Below, in pieces: positions 26,701-32,157 of a stretch of DNA of 35,109 nt. The notes under the pieces are model-generated. The model did not search any database and was not told where the DNA came from. It saw only the letters and a list, made by a program, of their open reading frames with translations. Each line of letters starts with the position of its first letter. The first letter of the stretch is position 1. The translations under genes were made by a program, and so were the position numbers. Origin of the DNA: a virus; IMG/VR virus record IMGVR_UViG_3300034061_005220, positions 1 to 35,109 of that record; one strand, 5' to 3'.

Positions 26701-27401
26701 CGCTGGGTGTGGCCGGTGGGCAGATCGTCACCCGGGGCTTGCCGCGGTACCTCGGGGTGGACCTCTCGAGCCGCTTCGGTCTGGAGAGCATGATCTTCCC
26801 GATGGGCGAGCCGAAGTCGCGCAAGCCCGAAGATCTGCTGGCTTACGCCGCCAAGGCGTTTGCCGGCGCGCCGATCAGCATGCTGACCGAGTACCCGGCC
26901 GGTGTGAAGGCGCTGTGGGAAGGGGACGTGGCGCTGGCCATGGAGAAGCTCGTACCCCTGAAGGTATGGGCCGACAGCATGCAGGCCTACCAGAAATACG
27001 AGAAGGGCAAGCAGACGCCGTCCGGGCGTGAGACGCTGTCGCCCTACTCGCCGGGCGAGGCAGCCATCAAGGTGCTGGGCTTTACCCCGGGTCGCGAAGC
27101 CGAGACCGGCGAGATGCGCGGCTCGCTCATGAACCAGCAGCGACAGGAACGCGAGGAACGCACGAAGCTGATCACCAAGTGGGTGCAGGCTACACCGGCA
27201 GAGAAGAGCGCTATGTGGGTTAAGATCCGCGAGTGGAACGCGGGCCAGCCCAAGGGTGCGCGCCTCGAGATGAAGGAGCTGACTGACAACCAGCAGCGCC
27301 GGATCCGCGAGACGAAGGATAGCAACAACGAGTTCGGGTTCCGTACGTCGACCCGCGACGCGCACATCCGCGAGGGCGTGCAATACTACAACGTGCGCTA
27401 G
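20715..27401 (+). CDS. Giant polyvalent internal protein with HEAVH metallopeptidase motif
   Basis: A 2228-residue protein, the largest in the window. Residues ~1-320 contain Gly/Ala-rich hydrophobic stretches (APALVSAFFLPQGWAGVGAG; LLMAGGGNAIGGGALAHALK) that could insert in membranes. A Pro-rich linker (~320-540) and a Lys/Glu/Ala-rich region (~640-930) follow. At residues 1046-1050 is HEAVH, the HExxH zinc site, with DPLEFVAEAMANP (Glu1100/Glu1104) as candidate third ligand, the usual spacing in phage 'large polyvalent protein' peptidases. The remaining ~1100 residues are helical. Family knowledge: such proteins are packaged, ejected with the DNA and may cut host targets or build the periplasmic channel. 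Its ribosome site is inside a P16 copy (20696-20711). Seven further copies lie inside the gene. Confidence 0.75.
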   Translation: MAVAPRILGNAPPAPPVEDGGSLLLDLGKTFGAGVVDLGAQAAGGLADLRNPTNMDGTPRDTQPTEAMRAAQALGNAAVEAIDDSLAAKNRRAGESALIPAEEGQQAFMEAPFRATTMKVARMAPALVSAFFLPQGWAGVGAGAAFFGTQGVAQQLNETRKRIDAMPDDLMQEKSPIYRDLRAEYDEPEAREKFIAGQNDFVSLLMAGGGNAIGGGALAHALKGQAAKSILKGAGVGVLDGVSGGAASGVGMEGARQRADVRGGFSENYDPDKLALAALNAGFEGAGLGGAFGAAGSMGARRDRARDRLNGTEVPPGAPDPAQTAALVTDNEPDSTRTPSPPEVTPPAAGVATGTLAQQIEAERARQAAEATPPAAGAPPVVPPTDITKPPGSEPGIPPMPRGVVPPPPAAGPRVPNPRTEQLVPPPPTDTMLAPGRRKAPAERTAVPLEEEVVAPPRVTAEPEIPLPPAEGAPLRAAEVQAAVREMPQKAAEPPPSPRPTEAPAPAPEKPAPKEAPEVPRGMPKGSTYLGDNANGEAVWQYPEGGPRASRGADKVLRVMAVGDEVIPPRFEVVGEKKVELTYPEPLAPAGKAEEADAPVAQDRLVADKAAPAKLVSAEAGKPRVFRVENTWAKQQEQERKARQEELATERKNAAEAKRKVVARKENKTTPNENKAREYITGRHPKLVEDITRVGTVESNALKGDEAAQREVVQSAVKLVADAKEAGVEIPQRTTRGANTNPTPYTSHLIETVRFLKAVKDAANLKTESKRKAAIADAFTNYITAERALRSGDLQAAAARRIAANEAANAGSTRAKNENATRAEGEQADAETARKKLGDEKDPDDTDTDADSTPLLDVAPARKLTEAEELAALIREQSDDAAREKATAKKKSADEADDTKTDALDAVVARDDADVDLADQRDESYSQRMVGSKRAPTQRRKTTVRDELEPYLQRYENSDKPLPRLAVAIIRKVIDRVGDTPIEVMSLDEYNAMRVAAGLDVLKKDVEGIFGYNYGGLQANGTRGTIRLFPEMYGTVAGGPLRVTLHEAVHAATAHALRNDPKLFNQVNLMMAWVKLKTRNTNLSERVGSEYGMRDKDPLEFVAEAMANPSFQKLLSEIEVPASVARAWGIEPKATSVWKALVEKVVDFLKLPFPKAQSMTMLDAILRKSDDMFAYEPKAAKGRDADGMLAYSERTDRMKAEVVDFTREAPRTLRTKLRGLGLKLGTVIQIGESANRLFGPDNLGTRLSNLLGKAATEKERILNSGDRQLVGDMAALQRKTSPEAWNDFSRFLLDETMAGVFADAPVPKGESVALWQGRAQHADLQRRLNELPPDLRAMRKRMHDYFRERQNDISKDLIKNIVRVINDGVPDDALAMKIFENKLDPAEKAILEKDAVFKAIRDARAMSKIKGPYVPLMREGDHVVSGRFTITSPGNATRVDAAGKPDDNSNIFEFKTKAEAKSFAENQTLKVLKTQRVFTDPATGERFVEITTADGTEKYKLTASDAAWGVADEKFRVTVQDKYLAFFEREVHARQHHAEMSARNDVVMDGVAPRRWEPHGANSSFMSEAFNQALNSLQQRKGFQELDAGAKRQLVDHLRNASLAAMGSTRAQSRRLPRTFVAGASTDITSTTGKYASSSAGYLSRARFQPQIDATLKAMTDYNNDYGYEATERTYPRGQILKELKERVYRQGDPEPTGMWHQAGSRLLQLSFLDKLASPAFHMINAAEPWTISMPLLAGRFKVGRTMAALNQAYRDIGAMSAAGAGLSDTVKAFKTDQGLTNYLTRFQDRLRKLPDGKHIADMLEHLYDVGLLSRDAGMELGRMSTPNSPLVGRALDRADLMARQVGTAIESINRTVTAVAAYRLEYAKTKDHARAKAYAQEITHDAMGDYSSWNAAPIFNHGLGRLALQFKKYAQKTYFLLGKTAAAAFRGDAEERRAAMKAFAGIMATHATLAGTLGLPIEAIKVGFITANLLGMTNSGYDDFERWTRELAASSLGVAGGQIVTRGLPRYLGVDLSSRFGLESMIFPMGEPKSRKPEDLLAYAAKAFAGAPISMLTEYPAGVKALWEGDVALAMEKLVPLKVWADSMQAYQKYEKGKQTPSGRETLSPYSPGEAAIKVLGFTPGREAETGEMRGSLMNQQRQEREERTKLITKWVQATPAEKSAMWVKIREWNAGQPKGARLEMKELTDNQQRRIRETKDSNNEFGFRTSTRDAHIREGVQYYNVR
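21732..21747. repeat. P16 palindrome copy
   Basis: TCACC, spacer TCCCGA, GGTAA. One mismatch. Inside the giant gene. Confidence 0.65.
22474..22489. repeat. P16 palindrome copy
   Basis: TTGCC, spacer CCTGCG, GGTAA. One mismatch. Inside the giant gene. Confidence 0.6.
22786..22801. repeat. P16 palindrome copy
   Basis: TTACC, spacer CGTGTG, GGTAC. One mismatch. Inside the giant gene. Confidence 0.65.
23564..23579. repeat. P16 palindrome copy (symmetric variant)
   Basis: GTACC, spacer TGCAGA, GGTAC. The two mismatches compensate, so the arms still pair: GTACCT with AGGTAC. Inside the giant gene. Confidence 0.6.
25003..25018. repeat. P16 palindrome copy, perfect
   Basis: TTACC, spacer TCGCCG, GGTAA. 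Both arms perfect. Inside the giant gene. Confidence 0.85.
25736..25751. repeat. P16 palindrome copy
   Basis: TTACC, spacer CCCGCG, GGCAA. One mismatch. Inside the giant gene. Confidence 0.55.
26060..26075. repeat. P16 palindrome copy (weak)
   Basis: TTACC, spacer TGACGA, GGTTC. Two mismatches in the right arm, core ACCT-N4-AGGT perfect. Inside the giant gene. Confidence 0.45.
26952..26967. repeat. P16 palindrome copy (weak)
   Basis: GTACC, spacer CCTGAA, GGTAT. One mismatch in each arm. Inside the giant gene. Confidence 0.45.
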
Positions 27402-27417
27402 TTACCTGAGGGGGTTA
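27402..27417. repeat. P16 palindrome copy over a ribosome site
   Basis: TTACC, spacer TGAGGG, GGTTA. One mismatch. Ends two bases before the GTG at 27420. Confidence 0.65.
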
Positions 27418-27419
27418 TC

Positions 27420-27752
27420 GTGGCCGAGATCACTGATGATAAACCGTTTGATCCTAAGGGTGGCGGGTACGACCACAAGACCGCCAAACTCTACGGCCTC
27501 AAGCCTTCTATCGACCCCGACGACGGACTGCCACACTGGCCGAGCCGGGTGCCCCAGACGGGCATGCTGCTCAAGGGTAAGAACCACCCGACGTTCGACA
27601 AGGGTGTCGACGAGGACCGAAAGCTGGGCTACGGGCTCAACATGAAGGATGGTCGGTACTACACCGATAAATACGCCAAGGGCGGCGCGGTGCCGGACTT
27701 CGCGAAGGGCGGCGCAATGATGCCCCGCACCAAGTACAAGTGGGGGAAGTGA
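27420..27752 (+). CDS. Small phage protein, unknown function
   Basis: A 110-residue protein starting at GTG 27420 behind GAGGGGG. The pattern YDHKTAKLYGLKPSIDPDDGLPHWPSRVPQTGMLLKGKNHPTFDKGVDEDRKLGY is one I recall from small uncharacterised proteins near the ends of podoviral structural blocks (A-x-x-x-G-L-x-P, 'H-W-P-S-R-x-P-x-T-G-x-x-L-K-G', 'H-P-T-F'). The C-terminus carries two GG elements, KYAKGGAVPDFAKGGAMM, then a basic tail. Its ribosome site coincides with a P16 copy (27402-27417). The stop overlaps the next start (TGATG). Function unknown; a small virion protein is a fair guess. Confidence 0.6.
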   Translation: MAEITDDKPFDPKGGGYDHKTAKLYGLKPSIDPDDGLPHWPSRVPQTGMLLKGKNHPTFDKGVDEDRKLGYGLNMKDGRYYTDKYAKGGAVPDFAKGGAMMPRTKYKWGK

Positions 27753-28027
27753 TGGCTCGCACACCAGCATGGCAGCGTAACGAGGGGAAGAACCCGGCCG
27801 GGGGGTTGAACGCCGCAGGGCGGGCATCGCTGCGCGCCGCCGGCCAGAACATCAAGCCTCCTGTTTCGGCAGAGAAGGCCAAGAGCAGCCCGGCATCGGC
27901 TGCGCGGCGCGACAGTTTTCGCGCTCGTATGTGTGGTATGAAGGAGAAGCTGACATCCTCCAAGACCGCGCGTGATCCCAACAGCCGCATCAACCTCGCG
28001 CTGAAAAAGTGGGATGTGAAGTGCTAG
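27752..28027 (+). CDS. DUF6321-like small basic protein
   Basis: A 91-residue protein whose ATG overlaps the upstream TGA. The sequence TPAWQRNEGKNPAGGLNAAGRASLRAAGQNIKPPV, then ARRDSFRARMCGM and a C-terminal NLALKKWDVKC, matches the highly conserved DUF6321 pattern (PAWQR-x-EGKNP-x-GGLN-x-x-GR-x-S; R-x-SFCARM-x-G). The family is widespread in phages and basic, and its role is not established; DNA-binding or packaging has been suggested by its charge only. Position among other small basic genes at the end of the late block fits a minor virion or DNA-associated protein. Confidence 0.78.
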   Translation: MARTPAWQRNEGKNPAGGLNAAGRASLRAAGQNIKPPVSAEKAKSSPASAARRDSFRARMCGMKEKLTSSKTARDPNSRINLALKKWDVKC

Positions 28028-28056
28028 TCAGCATTAGGTAACACACGGAGACAGTC

Positions 28057-28197
28057 ATGGCGAAGAGCACGATGGTGAAGGCCCCCAAGATGGCGGGCGA
28101 CAAGGGCGATTTCTCGGGCATAATCGGTGGCACGTCCAACCGACCGGGCGCGAAGAACTACGGCAAGGCGAAGACCAAGGCGAAGGGTAAGAAGTAG
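28057..28197 (+). CDS. 46-residue Lys/Gly-rich basic peptide
   Basis: An ORF of 46 codons starting at ATG 28057 with GGAG six bases upstream and ending at TAG 28197. The product starts MAKSTMVKAPKMAGDKGDFS, has a Gly-Gly turn in the middle and ends in a lysine run (KAKTKAKGKK). It is short but has a proper ribosome site, fits the gap between neighbours and shares its basic, Lys/Gly-rich character with adjacent small genes. A DNA-binding or packaging accessory role is possible, with no direct evidence. Confidence 0.6.
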   Translation: MAKSTMVKAPKMAGDKGDFSGIIGGTSNRPGAKNYGKAKTKAKGKK

Positions 28198-28199
28198 CC

Positions 28200-28469
28200 G
28201 TGCCGAAGATCCTCGACCGGCTCGTTGGGCAGCTTACCTCCAAGGGTATGCCACGCGATAAAGCTTTTGCTGTTGCGACAAAGCAGCAGCAGAAGGCTGG
28301 CAACCTGAAGCCCGGCACACAGGAACTCACCAAGCAAGGTGAGCGCCGACAAGACCTAGGTGCTGCCGGCCGAGCCAAAGACCGGGCGTCGAAGTACAGC
28401 GGCAAGCACGCCGCCGGCGATTACGCCTACAACCCGCGGACTAACACCGCTACCCTGAAGAGGAAGTAA
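28200..28469 (+). CDS. Small basic phage protein, unknown function
   Basis: An 89-residue protein starting at GTG 28200, three bases after the previous stop. It reads ILDRLVGQLTSKGMPRDKAFAVATKQQQKAGNLKPGTQELTKQGERRQDLG, then AAGRAKDRASKYSGKHAAGDYAYNPRTNTATLKRK. The pattern 'C/L-V-x-K/Q-L-x-x-K-G-x-x-x-x-x-A-x-A-V/I-x-x-x-x-x-Q-K-x-G-x-L-K-P-G-T-Q-x-L-T' and the end D-Y-x-Y-N-P-x-T-N-x-A-T-L-K are known from many phage genomes without function. Its stop overlaps the next ATG. It contains a P16 copy at 28234. Confidence 0.65.
   Translation: MPKILDRLVGQLTSKGMPRDKAFAVATKQQQKAGNLKPGTQELTKQGERRQDLGAAGRAKDRASKYSGKHAAGDYAYNPRTNTATLKRK
28234..28249. repeat. P16 palindrome copy
   Basis: TTACC, spacer TCCAAG, GGTAT. 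One mismatch. Inside the 89-residue gene. Confidence 0.65.
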
Positions 28470-28708
28470 TGCCACGGAAAGGACCGCATAAGTACGGCCC
28501 CTACGAGCGTGCGCACAAGGACGACACGCTACAGCGGATGAACGCCCGCAATCACTACGAGCGCGAGAACGGCCCGATCCCGCCGGGTAAAGACCTCGAC
28601 CACAAGAAGCCCGTTATCAAGGGCGGGTCGAACCACCGCAGCAACCTGCGGGTCCGCGACGCCTCTGCCAATCGTGCCGACAAGAGCATGATGAAGGGCC
28701 GGCGCTGA
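28469..28708 (+). CDS. HNH-like endonuclease, small
   Basis: A 79-residue basic protein. The core GKDLDHKKPVIKGGSNHRSNLRVRDASANRADKS fits the HNH fold: D-x-D-H followed by a zinc/metal-binding turn, G-G-x-N-x-x-x-N-L-R in the middle, and A-N-R-x-D-K at the end of the last helix. The HNH family cuts DNA at one or both strands. In phages such small HNH proteins may take part in packaging next to terminase or may be homing-type. The gene is the last one of the rightward block, just before a terminator. No zinc Cys pairs are present. Activity is inferred. Confidence 0.75.
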   Translation: MPRKGPHKYGPYERAHKDDTLQRMNARNHYERENGPIPPGKDLDHKKPVIKGGSNHRSNLRVRDASANRADKSMMKGRR

Positions 28709-28717
28709 GACAAAAAG

Positions 28718-28747
28718 AAAGCCGAGAGGATGAACCTTCTCGGCTTT
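28718..28747. terminator. Bidirectional terminator between convergent gene blocks
   Basis: AAAGCCGAGA (28718-28727) and TCTCGGCTTT (28738-28747) form a ten-pair stem around a ten-base spacer. On the minus strand the stem is followed by CTTTTTGTC, a good U-tract; on the plus strand only TTTGG follows. The hairpin stands between the stops of the rightward (28708) and leftward (28819) blocks. Confidence 0.8.
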
Positions 28748-28799
28748 GGTGGCATCACGGTCCTAGCGGGGAGCCTCAGCGCCGTGCAGCACCACCTAG

Positions 28800-28815
28800 T
28801 TACCTTCAGAGGTAG
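28800..28815. repeat. P16 palindrome copy, intergenic
   Basis: TTACC, spacer TTCAGA, GGTAG. One mismatch. Non-coding, between the terminator and the stop of the leftward 70-residue gene, so no protein constraint explains it. Confidence 0.75.
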
Positions 28816-28818
28816 CGC

Positions 28819-29031
28819 CTAGACCAGCCCGCGATCGACGGCGAGCCACTCCGGCATCGTGACTGTTATGTCTTCGCCTTCACCGGCATCCTTCGGGAGG
28901 ACGTCGCACTCACTCTTCGGGAGGTACACCTCCCTGCCGTCGGCGTCTTCGATCTTGTAGCTTTCTTCGTTGTCGAACAGCAGCACACAGTTGACTTCGA
29001 CCGGGTCGTCGTTGCGTGTTTGGTTGCTCAT
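28819..29031 (-). CDS. Small acidic protein of the replication block
   Basis: A 70-residue protein that starts three bases after the primase-helicase stop. GAGG lies nine bases before the ATG. It reads VNCVLLFDNEESYKIEDADGREVYLPKSECDVLP and ends ITVTMPEWLAVDRGLV. The end pattern (T-V-P/M-x-W-L-A-x-x-x-G-L) and the 'E-V-W/Y-L-P-K/R-S' strand recur in small phage proteins encoded next to primases or polymerases; their role is unknown. Likely last gene of the leftward transcript, followed by the terminator. Confidence 0.6.
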   Translation of the reverse strand: MSNQTRNDDPVEVNCVLLFDNEESYKIEDADGREVYLPKSECDVLPKDAGEGEDITVTMPEWLAVDRGLV

Positions 29032-29034
29032 GGC

Positions 29035-32000
29035 TTAGACCTCAATGATGTCCTGAAACACCGGGTCGTTGTAGTTGAACTCGAGCAACGGCTCTTTCGC
29101 CGTGACGAAGGATGTCCCGGCGCACATCCTCCCACGGATCTCCTTGACCCCAAACTCGCGTTCGAGCTGGTTGCAGATGATCGACGGCGCGATGCCCTGC
29201 TTGCCCAACCAGTGATCGAACGCAGCCTTGCTGATCCGACACCACTGGTCCTGCTCGCCGATCTGGATCTGTACGGCGCGTATGGCCTGCTCCGACGTCT
29301 TCGTCGTGACGGTGCCGGGCGCCTGCACTGCAGTAGGCTGCCATACCGGCGGCTTCAGGCTGCTGCGATGGATGATGTTGGTGAGCACGGTGTACTGCCG
29401 GCGATGCTCGTTGAGGAACCGCGCCAGCACCGTCAGGACGTTGACGCTCTTGGTGACGTCGACCGCGGTGACCGTCCGGCGCATGCGCATGTCGGTGAAC
29501 ACCTGCACCAAGAACTTCGCAAGCCCACCCTCGTCGATCGTCGTGAGCTTCAGCTCGTTGGCGTAGCGGGCGCCGGACATCACCACGGTGATCAGCGCCA
29601 ACCAGAACCGCTCGTCGGCTTGGATCTGGAAGCGCTTCTCCAGTGCCCGCGCCAGCGCCGCCACTTCCTTCGACACCCGCTCATGGTGCTCGCCGAGGAA
29701 CTGCGCGAAGACCAGCCCGGCGTGGCCGTAGTTGTCGTTGAGCGCCGCCGTGATCAGCTGCGCCTGCGTCGGGTCGATCTGGCCAGTTACCGCTGGGGGT
29801 ACTTCGAACTCGAACACCCGGAACAGACCAGCAGTCGTCGTCTTGGTGTGGTCGAGGATGAAGTTGAGGATGCTGTTGTTGGACGTGCTGCACAGCAGCG
29901 TCTGCCATGTGCCGGGGTCGCGGTACGACGTGTCGCTGGCGAGCCGGGACTTCTCCTTGCCTTGGCTGAGCTGGAAGGCGAGGTTCATGAAGCGCTCGGT
30001 ATCCTCGTCGGTCTTCAGCTCGTCCCAGAACAAGGGCAGGTTCTTCGTGTCGCCCAGCTTCTTGAGCACGGCGTTCTGGGTGTCGCTCAGCGACTGCACT
30101 GCCTTCTGCGGGTGGCCCCATACAGCCTGCGCCACCTTCAGCACGGTGGACTTGCCGATGCCCGACTGCACCGACCATGTGCTCATGAGCAAGCCGGTCT
30201 GGCCTGTGAACCTAACCAAAGGCGCCCCGAACGACGCCGCCAAGATGGCATCGAGCGCGGGCCGGCGCTGCTTGCAGATCATCTGGGAGGCCTCGAGCCA
30301 CGGGTCGAGCGCACCCGCCGGGGAATACTGCGACGCCAGCACGGTGTCCGGGTTGGACGCTGGCCGGGGGATACCCTTCGACCAGAGGTGGCTGCCGTAG
30401 ACGAACCCCTCGACCTTGCCGTCTTTTATGGACCAACCGAACGGCTGGCTCTGTACGATGTTCTTGAGATCCGCGCGCATCTTATCGATGAAGGCCACGA
30501 AGAAATTCCCCAGCGCTGGTATATGGTTCAGCTTCACAAGCATGCCTTGCTTGGCGAGGCCCTTGGCAAGGCCAGACTTGTCGGCGATCAGCTCGTACGA
30601 CACGCGGATCTGTCGCTCGTGACCTGCGTGGGTAACTGTCGTGAAGTTGAGAGCCGGCGGCTCGAGCTGCAGCCACGGCTTCTCGATGGTGAACTGGCAG
30701 ATGGGTATGTAGGTCTGGACACCGTTCTCGTCTGTCTCGGTGACGCACACCAGCCCGGCGCTGTCATAGACGTAGCCCTGAGGCAGCGGGAACAGCGAGC
30801 TGGGCGCCACACCTGCAGGGGTAACGACCGCGGTCACGGCGACCGGCTTGATCGTGAAGTTGAGCGGGCTCTGGTTCTTGGAGAAGTTGGGGCAGCTCTG
30901 GCACTCGGGTGCCCCATACCCGGCGATCGTCGCGCATCGCGGCCAGCCAAGGTTGCGCGTCGTCTTGGTGTTGAGCTGCCGCTCGTAGAGCTCGTCGGTT
31001 TCCAACTCGGTGTAGGTCGGGTGCCCCAGCGAGAGCTCGTGTGTTACGTCGAGACTGTCCTGACAGAACAGCGCGATGTTGGTGGTCTGCAGCCAGAGAG
31101 GGTTGTTGTTGCCGGCGCCACCCGACGCCAGCGTGCGCGCGATGAAGGGGCAGCCAGCGGCAACGTCTTCGATGGTTGGCGCGCTCAGCTCGAGCCCAGC
31201 TTCGAGGTTACCTGCGGAGGTAGGCTCAGCGGCCATCTTGGCGGCGAGCACCGCCGATGGAGCACCCAGCGCTGTCAGCTTGGGCTTCGCGGTGGGAAGC
31301 GCCAGCACGCCGACGTAATCCTTGAGCGCGTCTTCGAGTACGTCGACAAAGTAATCGCTACCTGCTGCACCCAGCATGGTGACAGGCTTGGCCTCGCCGC
31401 CCTTCCAGTTGAAGGTACCCGGGGGTCGCAGCAAGCGCACAAGGTCGATGATGCACTGCGTGTCACCGCGGAAGCCCTTGGCCTTGACGCCAGCGCAGAA
31501 CGCATATGACAGCTTCTGCCAGCGCTCAGCAGTGATCGGTTCAGCGAAGCACCAGTGGGCGTGGAACCCACCACTGCCGGACCTGATGAAGAACGTGGGA
31601 CGGGGGAGGCCGAGCTCAGTGCGGATGCGGGTAAACTCGCGCGCCGCTTCCTCGGTGTCGCTGTATCCGGTCGTAAGGTCGTTGGGCTTGACGTCTACGT
31701 CGATGAACAGGCTCTTGAAGCGCGCCGCGTGATCGCGTAGCCGAACCGCCTCTAGATATGTATTACCCTTGCGGCTGGTCTTGGCCTCGGCCTTGTCGGC
31801 GGCGCTCATGCAGACGTAGACGTCGCTCTGCATGGTGTTCATCGCCCAGTCGATGGTGCGAGCAGCTTCCTCGACACTACGGCAAGCTTTACCGGGGAAG
31901 GTAACCAGCTGCTTGCCGCCGCGGAGCACGGGCTCGTTCGTGGCTTTGTCGACGATCTTGACGCCGTAGTGGACGTTTACATAGGTAGGCTGCTCGCCCT

Positions 32001-32061
32001 CTTGGGGCCACGGCAGGGCACGAGCTAGGAACTCGCGCACGTTCGACGTTTGGTAAAACAA
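29035..32061 (-). CDS. Primase-helicase: AEP (PrimPol)-like plus DUF927-like
   Basis: A 1008-residue replication protein. The start is TTG at 32061; no ATG or GTG lies upstream in frame before the stop. The N-terminal ~240 residues show archaeo-eukaryotic primase motifs: FIDVDVKPND (Asp121, Asp123), SGSGGFHAHW (His167/169) and IIDLVRLLRPPGTFNWK (Asp206, Arg212). A Cys cluster (RCATIAGYGAPECQSCP) follows in the middle. The C-terminal half carries SVQSGIGKSTVLK (Walker A, Gly636-Thr639) and LPLFWDEL (Walker B, Asp680/Glu681), the layout of the DUF927 ATPase. The protein would make primers and unwind DNA at the phage fork. No polymerase is in the window. Six P16 copies lie inside the gene. Confidence 0.82.
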   Translation of the reverse strand: MFYQTSNVREFLARALPWPQEGEQPTYVNVHYGVKIVDKATNEPVLRGGKQLVTFPGKACRSVEEAARTIDWAMNTMQSDVYVCMSAADKAEAKTSRKGNTYLEAVRLRDHAARFKSLFIDVDVKPNDLTTGYSDTEEAAREFTRIRTELGLPRPTFFIRSGSGGFHAHWCFAEPITAERWQKLSYAFCAGVKAKGFRGDTQCIIDLVRLLRPPGTFNWKGGEAKPVTMLGAAGSDYFVDVLEDALKDYVGVLALPTAKPKLTALGAPSAVLAAKMAAEPTSAGNLEAGLELSAPTIEDVAAGCPFIARTLASGGAGNNNPLWLQTTNIALFCQDSLDVTHELSLGHPTYTELETDELYERQLNTKTTRNLGWPRCATIAGYGAPECQSCPNFSKNQSPLNFTIKPVAVTAVVTPAGVAPSSLFPLPQGYVYDSAGLVCVTETDENGVQTYIPICQFTIEKPWLQLEPPALNFTTVTHAGHERQIRVSYELIADKSGLAKGLAKQGMLVKLNHIPALGNFFVAFIDKMRADLKNIVQSQPFGWSIKDGKVEGFVYGSHLWSKGIPRPASNPDTVLASQYSPAGALDPWLEASQMICKQRRPALDAILAASFGAPLVRFTGQTGLLMSTWSVQSGIGKSTVLKVAQAVWGHPQKAVQSLSDTQNAVLKKLGDTKNLPLFWDELKTDEDTERFMNLAFQLSQGKEKSRLASDTSYRDPGTWQTLLCSTSNNSILNFILDHTKTTTAGLFRVFEFEVPPAVTGQIDPTQAQLITAALNDNYGHAGLVFAQFLGEHHERVSKEVAALARALEKRFQIQADERFWLALITVVMSGARYANELKLTTIDEGGLAKFLVQVFTDMRMRRTVTAVDVTKSVNVLTVLARFLNEHRRQYTVLTNIIHRSSLKPPVWQPTAVQAPGTVTTKTSEQAIRAVQIQIGEQDQWCRISKAAFDHWLGKQGIAPSIICNQLEREFGVKEIRGRMCAGTSFVTAKEPLLEFNYNDPVFQDIIEV
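29787..29802. repeat. P16 palindrome copy
   Basis: TTACC, spacer GCTGGG, GGTAC. One mismatch. Inside the primase-helicase gene. Confidence 0.6.
30620..30635. repeat. P16 palindrome copy
   Basis: TGACC, spacer TGCGTG, GGTAA. One mismatch. Inside the primase-helicase gene. Confidence 0.6.
30809..30824. repeat. P16 palindrome copy (weak)
   Basis: ACACC, spacer TGCAGG, GGTAA. Two mismatches in the left arm, core kept. Inside the primase-helicase gene. Confidence 0.45.
31208..31223. repeat. P16 palindrome copy
   Basis: TTACC, spacer TGCGGA, GGTAG. One mismatch. Inside the primase-helicase gene. Confidence 0.65.
31889..31904. repeat. P16 palindrome copy, perfect
   Basis: TTACC, spacer GGGGAA, GGTAA. 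Both arms perfect. Near the 5' end of the primase-helicase gene. Confidence 0.85.
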
Positions 32062-32107
32062 AGGCGACCCCCGCTCAGCGACTACCAGCTTATGCCGGAC
32101 GGCAGCT

Positions 32108-32137
32108 GCGGGCCAGTGTGTTCATACACCAGCCCGC
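32108..32137. other. Hairpin upstream of the primase-helicase start
   Basis: In the 96-base gap between two leftward genes, GCGGGC (32108-32113) pairs with GCCCGC (32132-32137). A 2x2 internal loop and GTGT/ACAC extend the stem. No T-tract follows on the minus strand. It could be an attenuator, an mRNA stabiliser or an origin structure; I cannot tell. Confidence 0.4.
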
Positions 32138-32157
32138 GCCACTCTTATCGTAGACGA

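Noticed and set aside
23280-27383. Long minus-strand ORFs (741 and 621 codons) opposite the giant gene
   Set aside because: They lie in the mirror frame of a GC-rich gene with strong domain evidence. Their translations are Arg/Leu/Val/His-rich without motifs.
29020-31509. Plus-strand ORF of 829 codons opposite the primase-helicase
   Set aside because: The minus-strand reading has primase motifs and Walker A/B; the plus-strand reading is His/Arg/Leu-rich without motifs.
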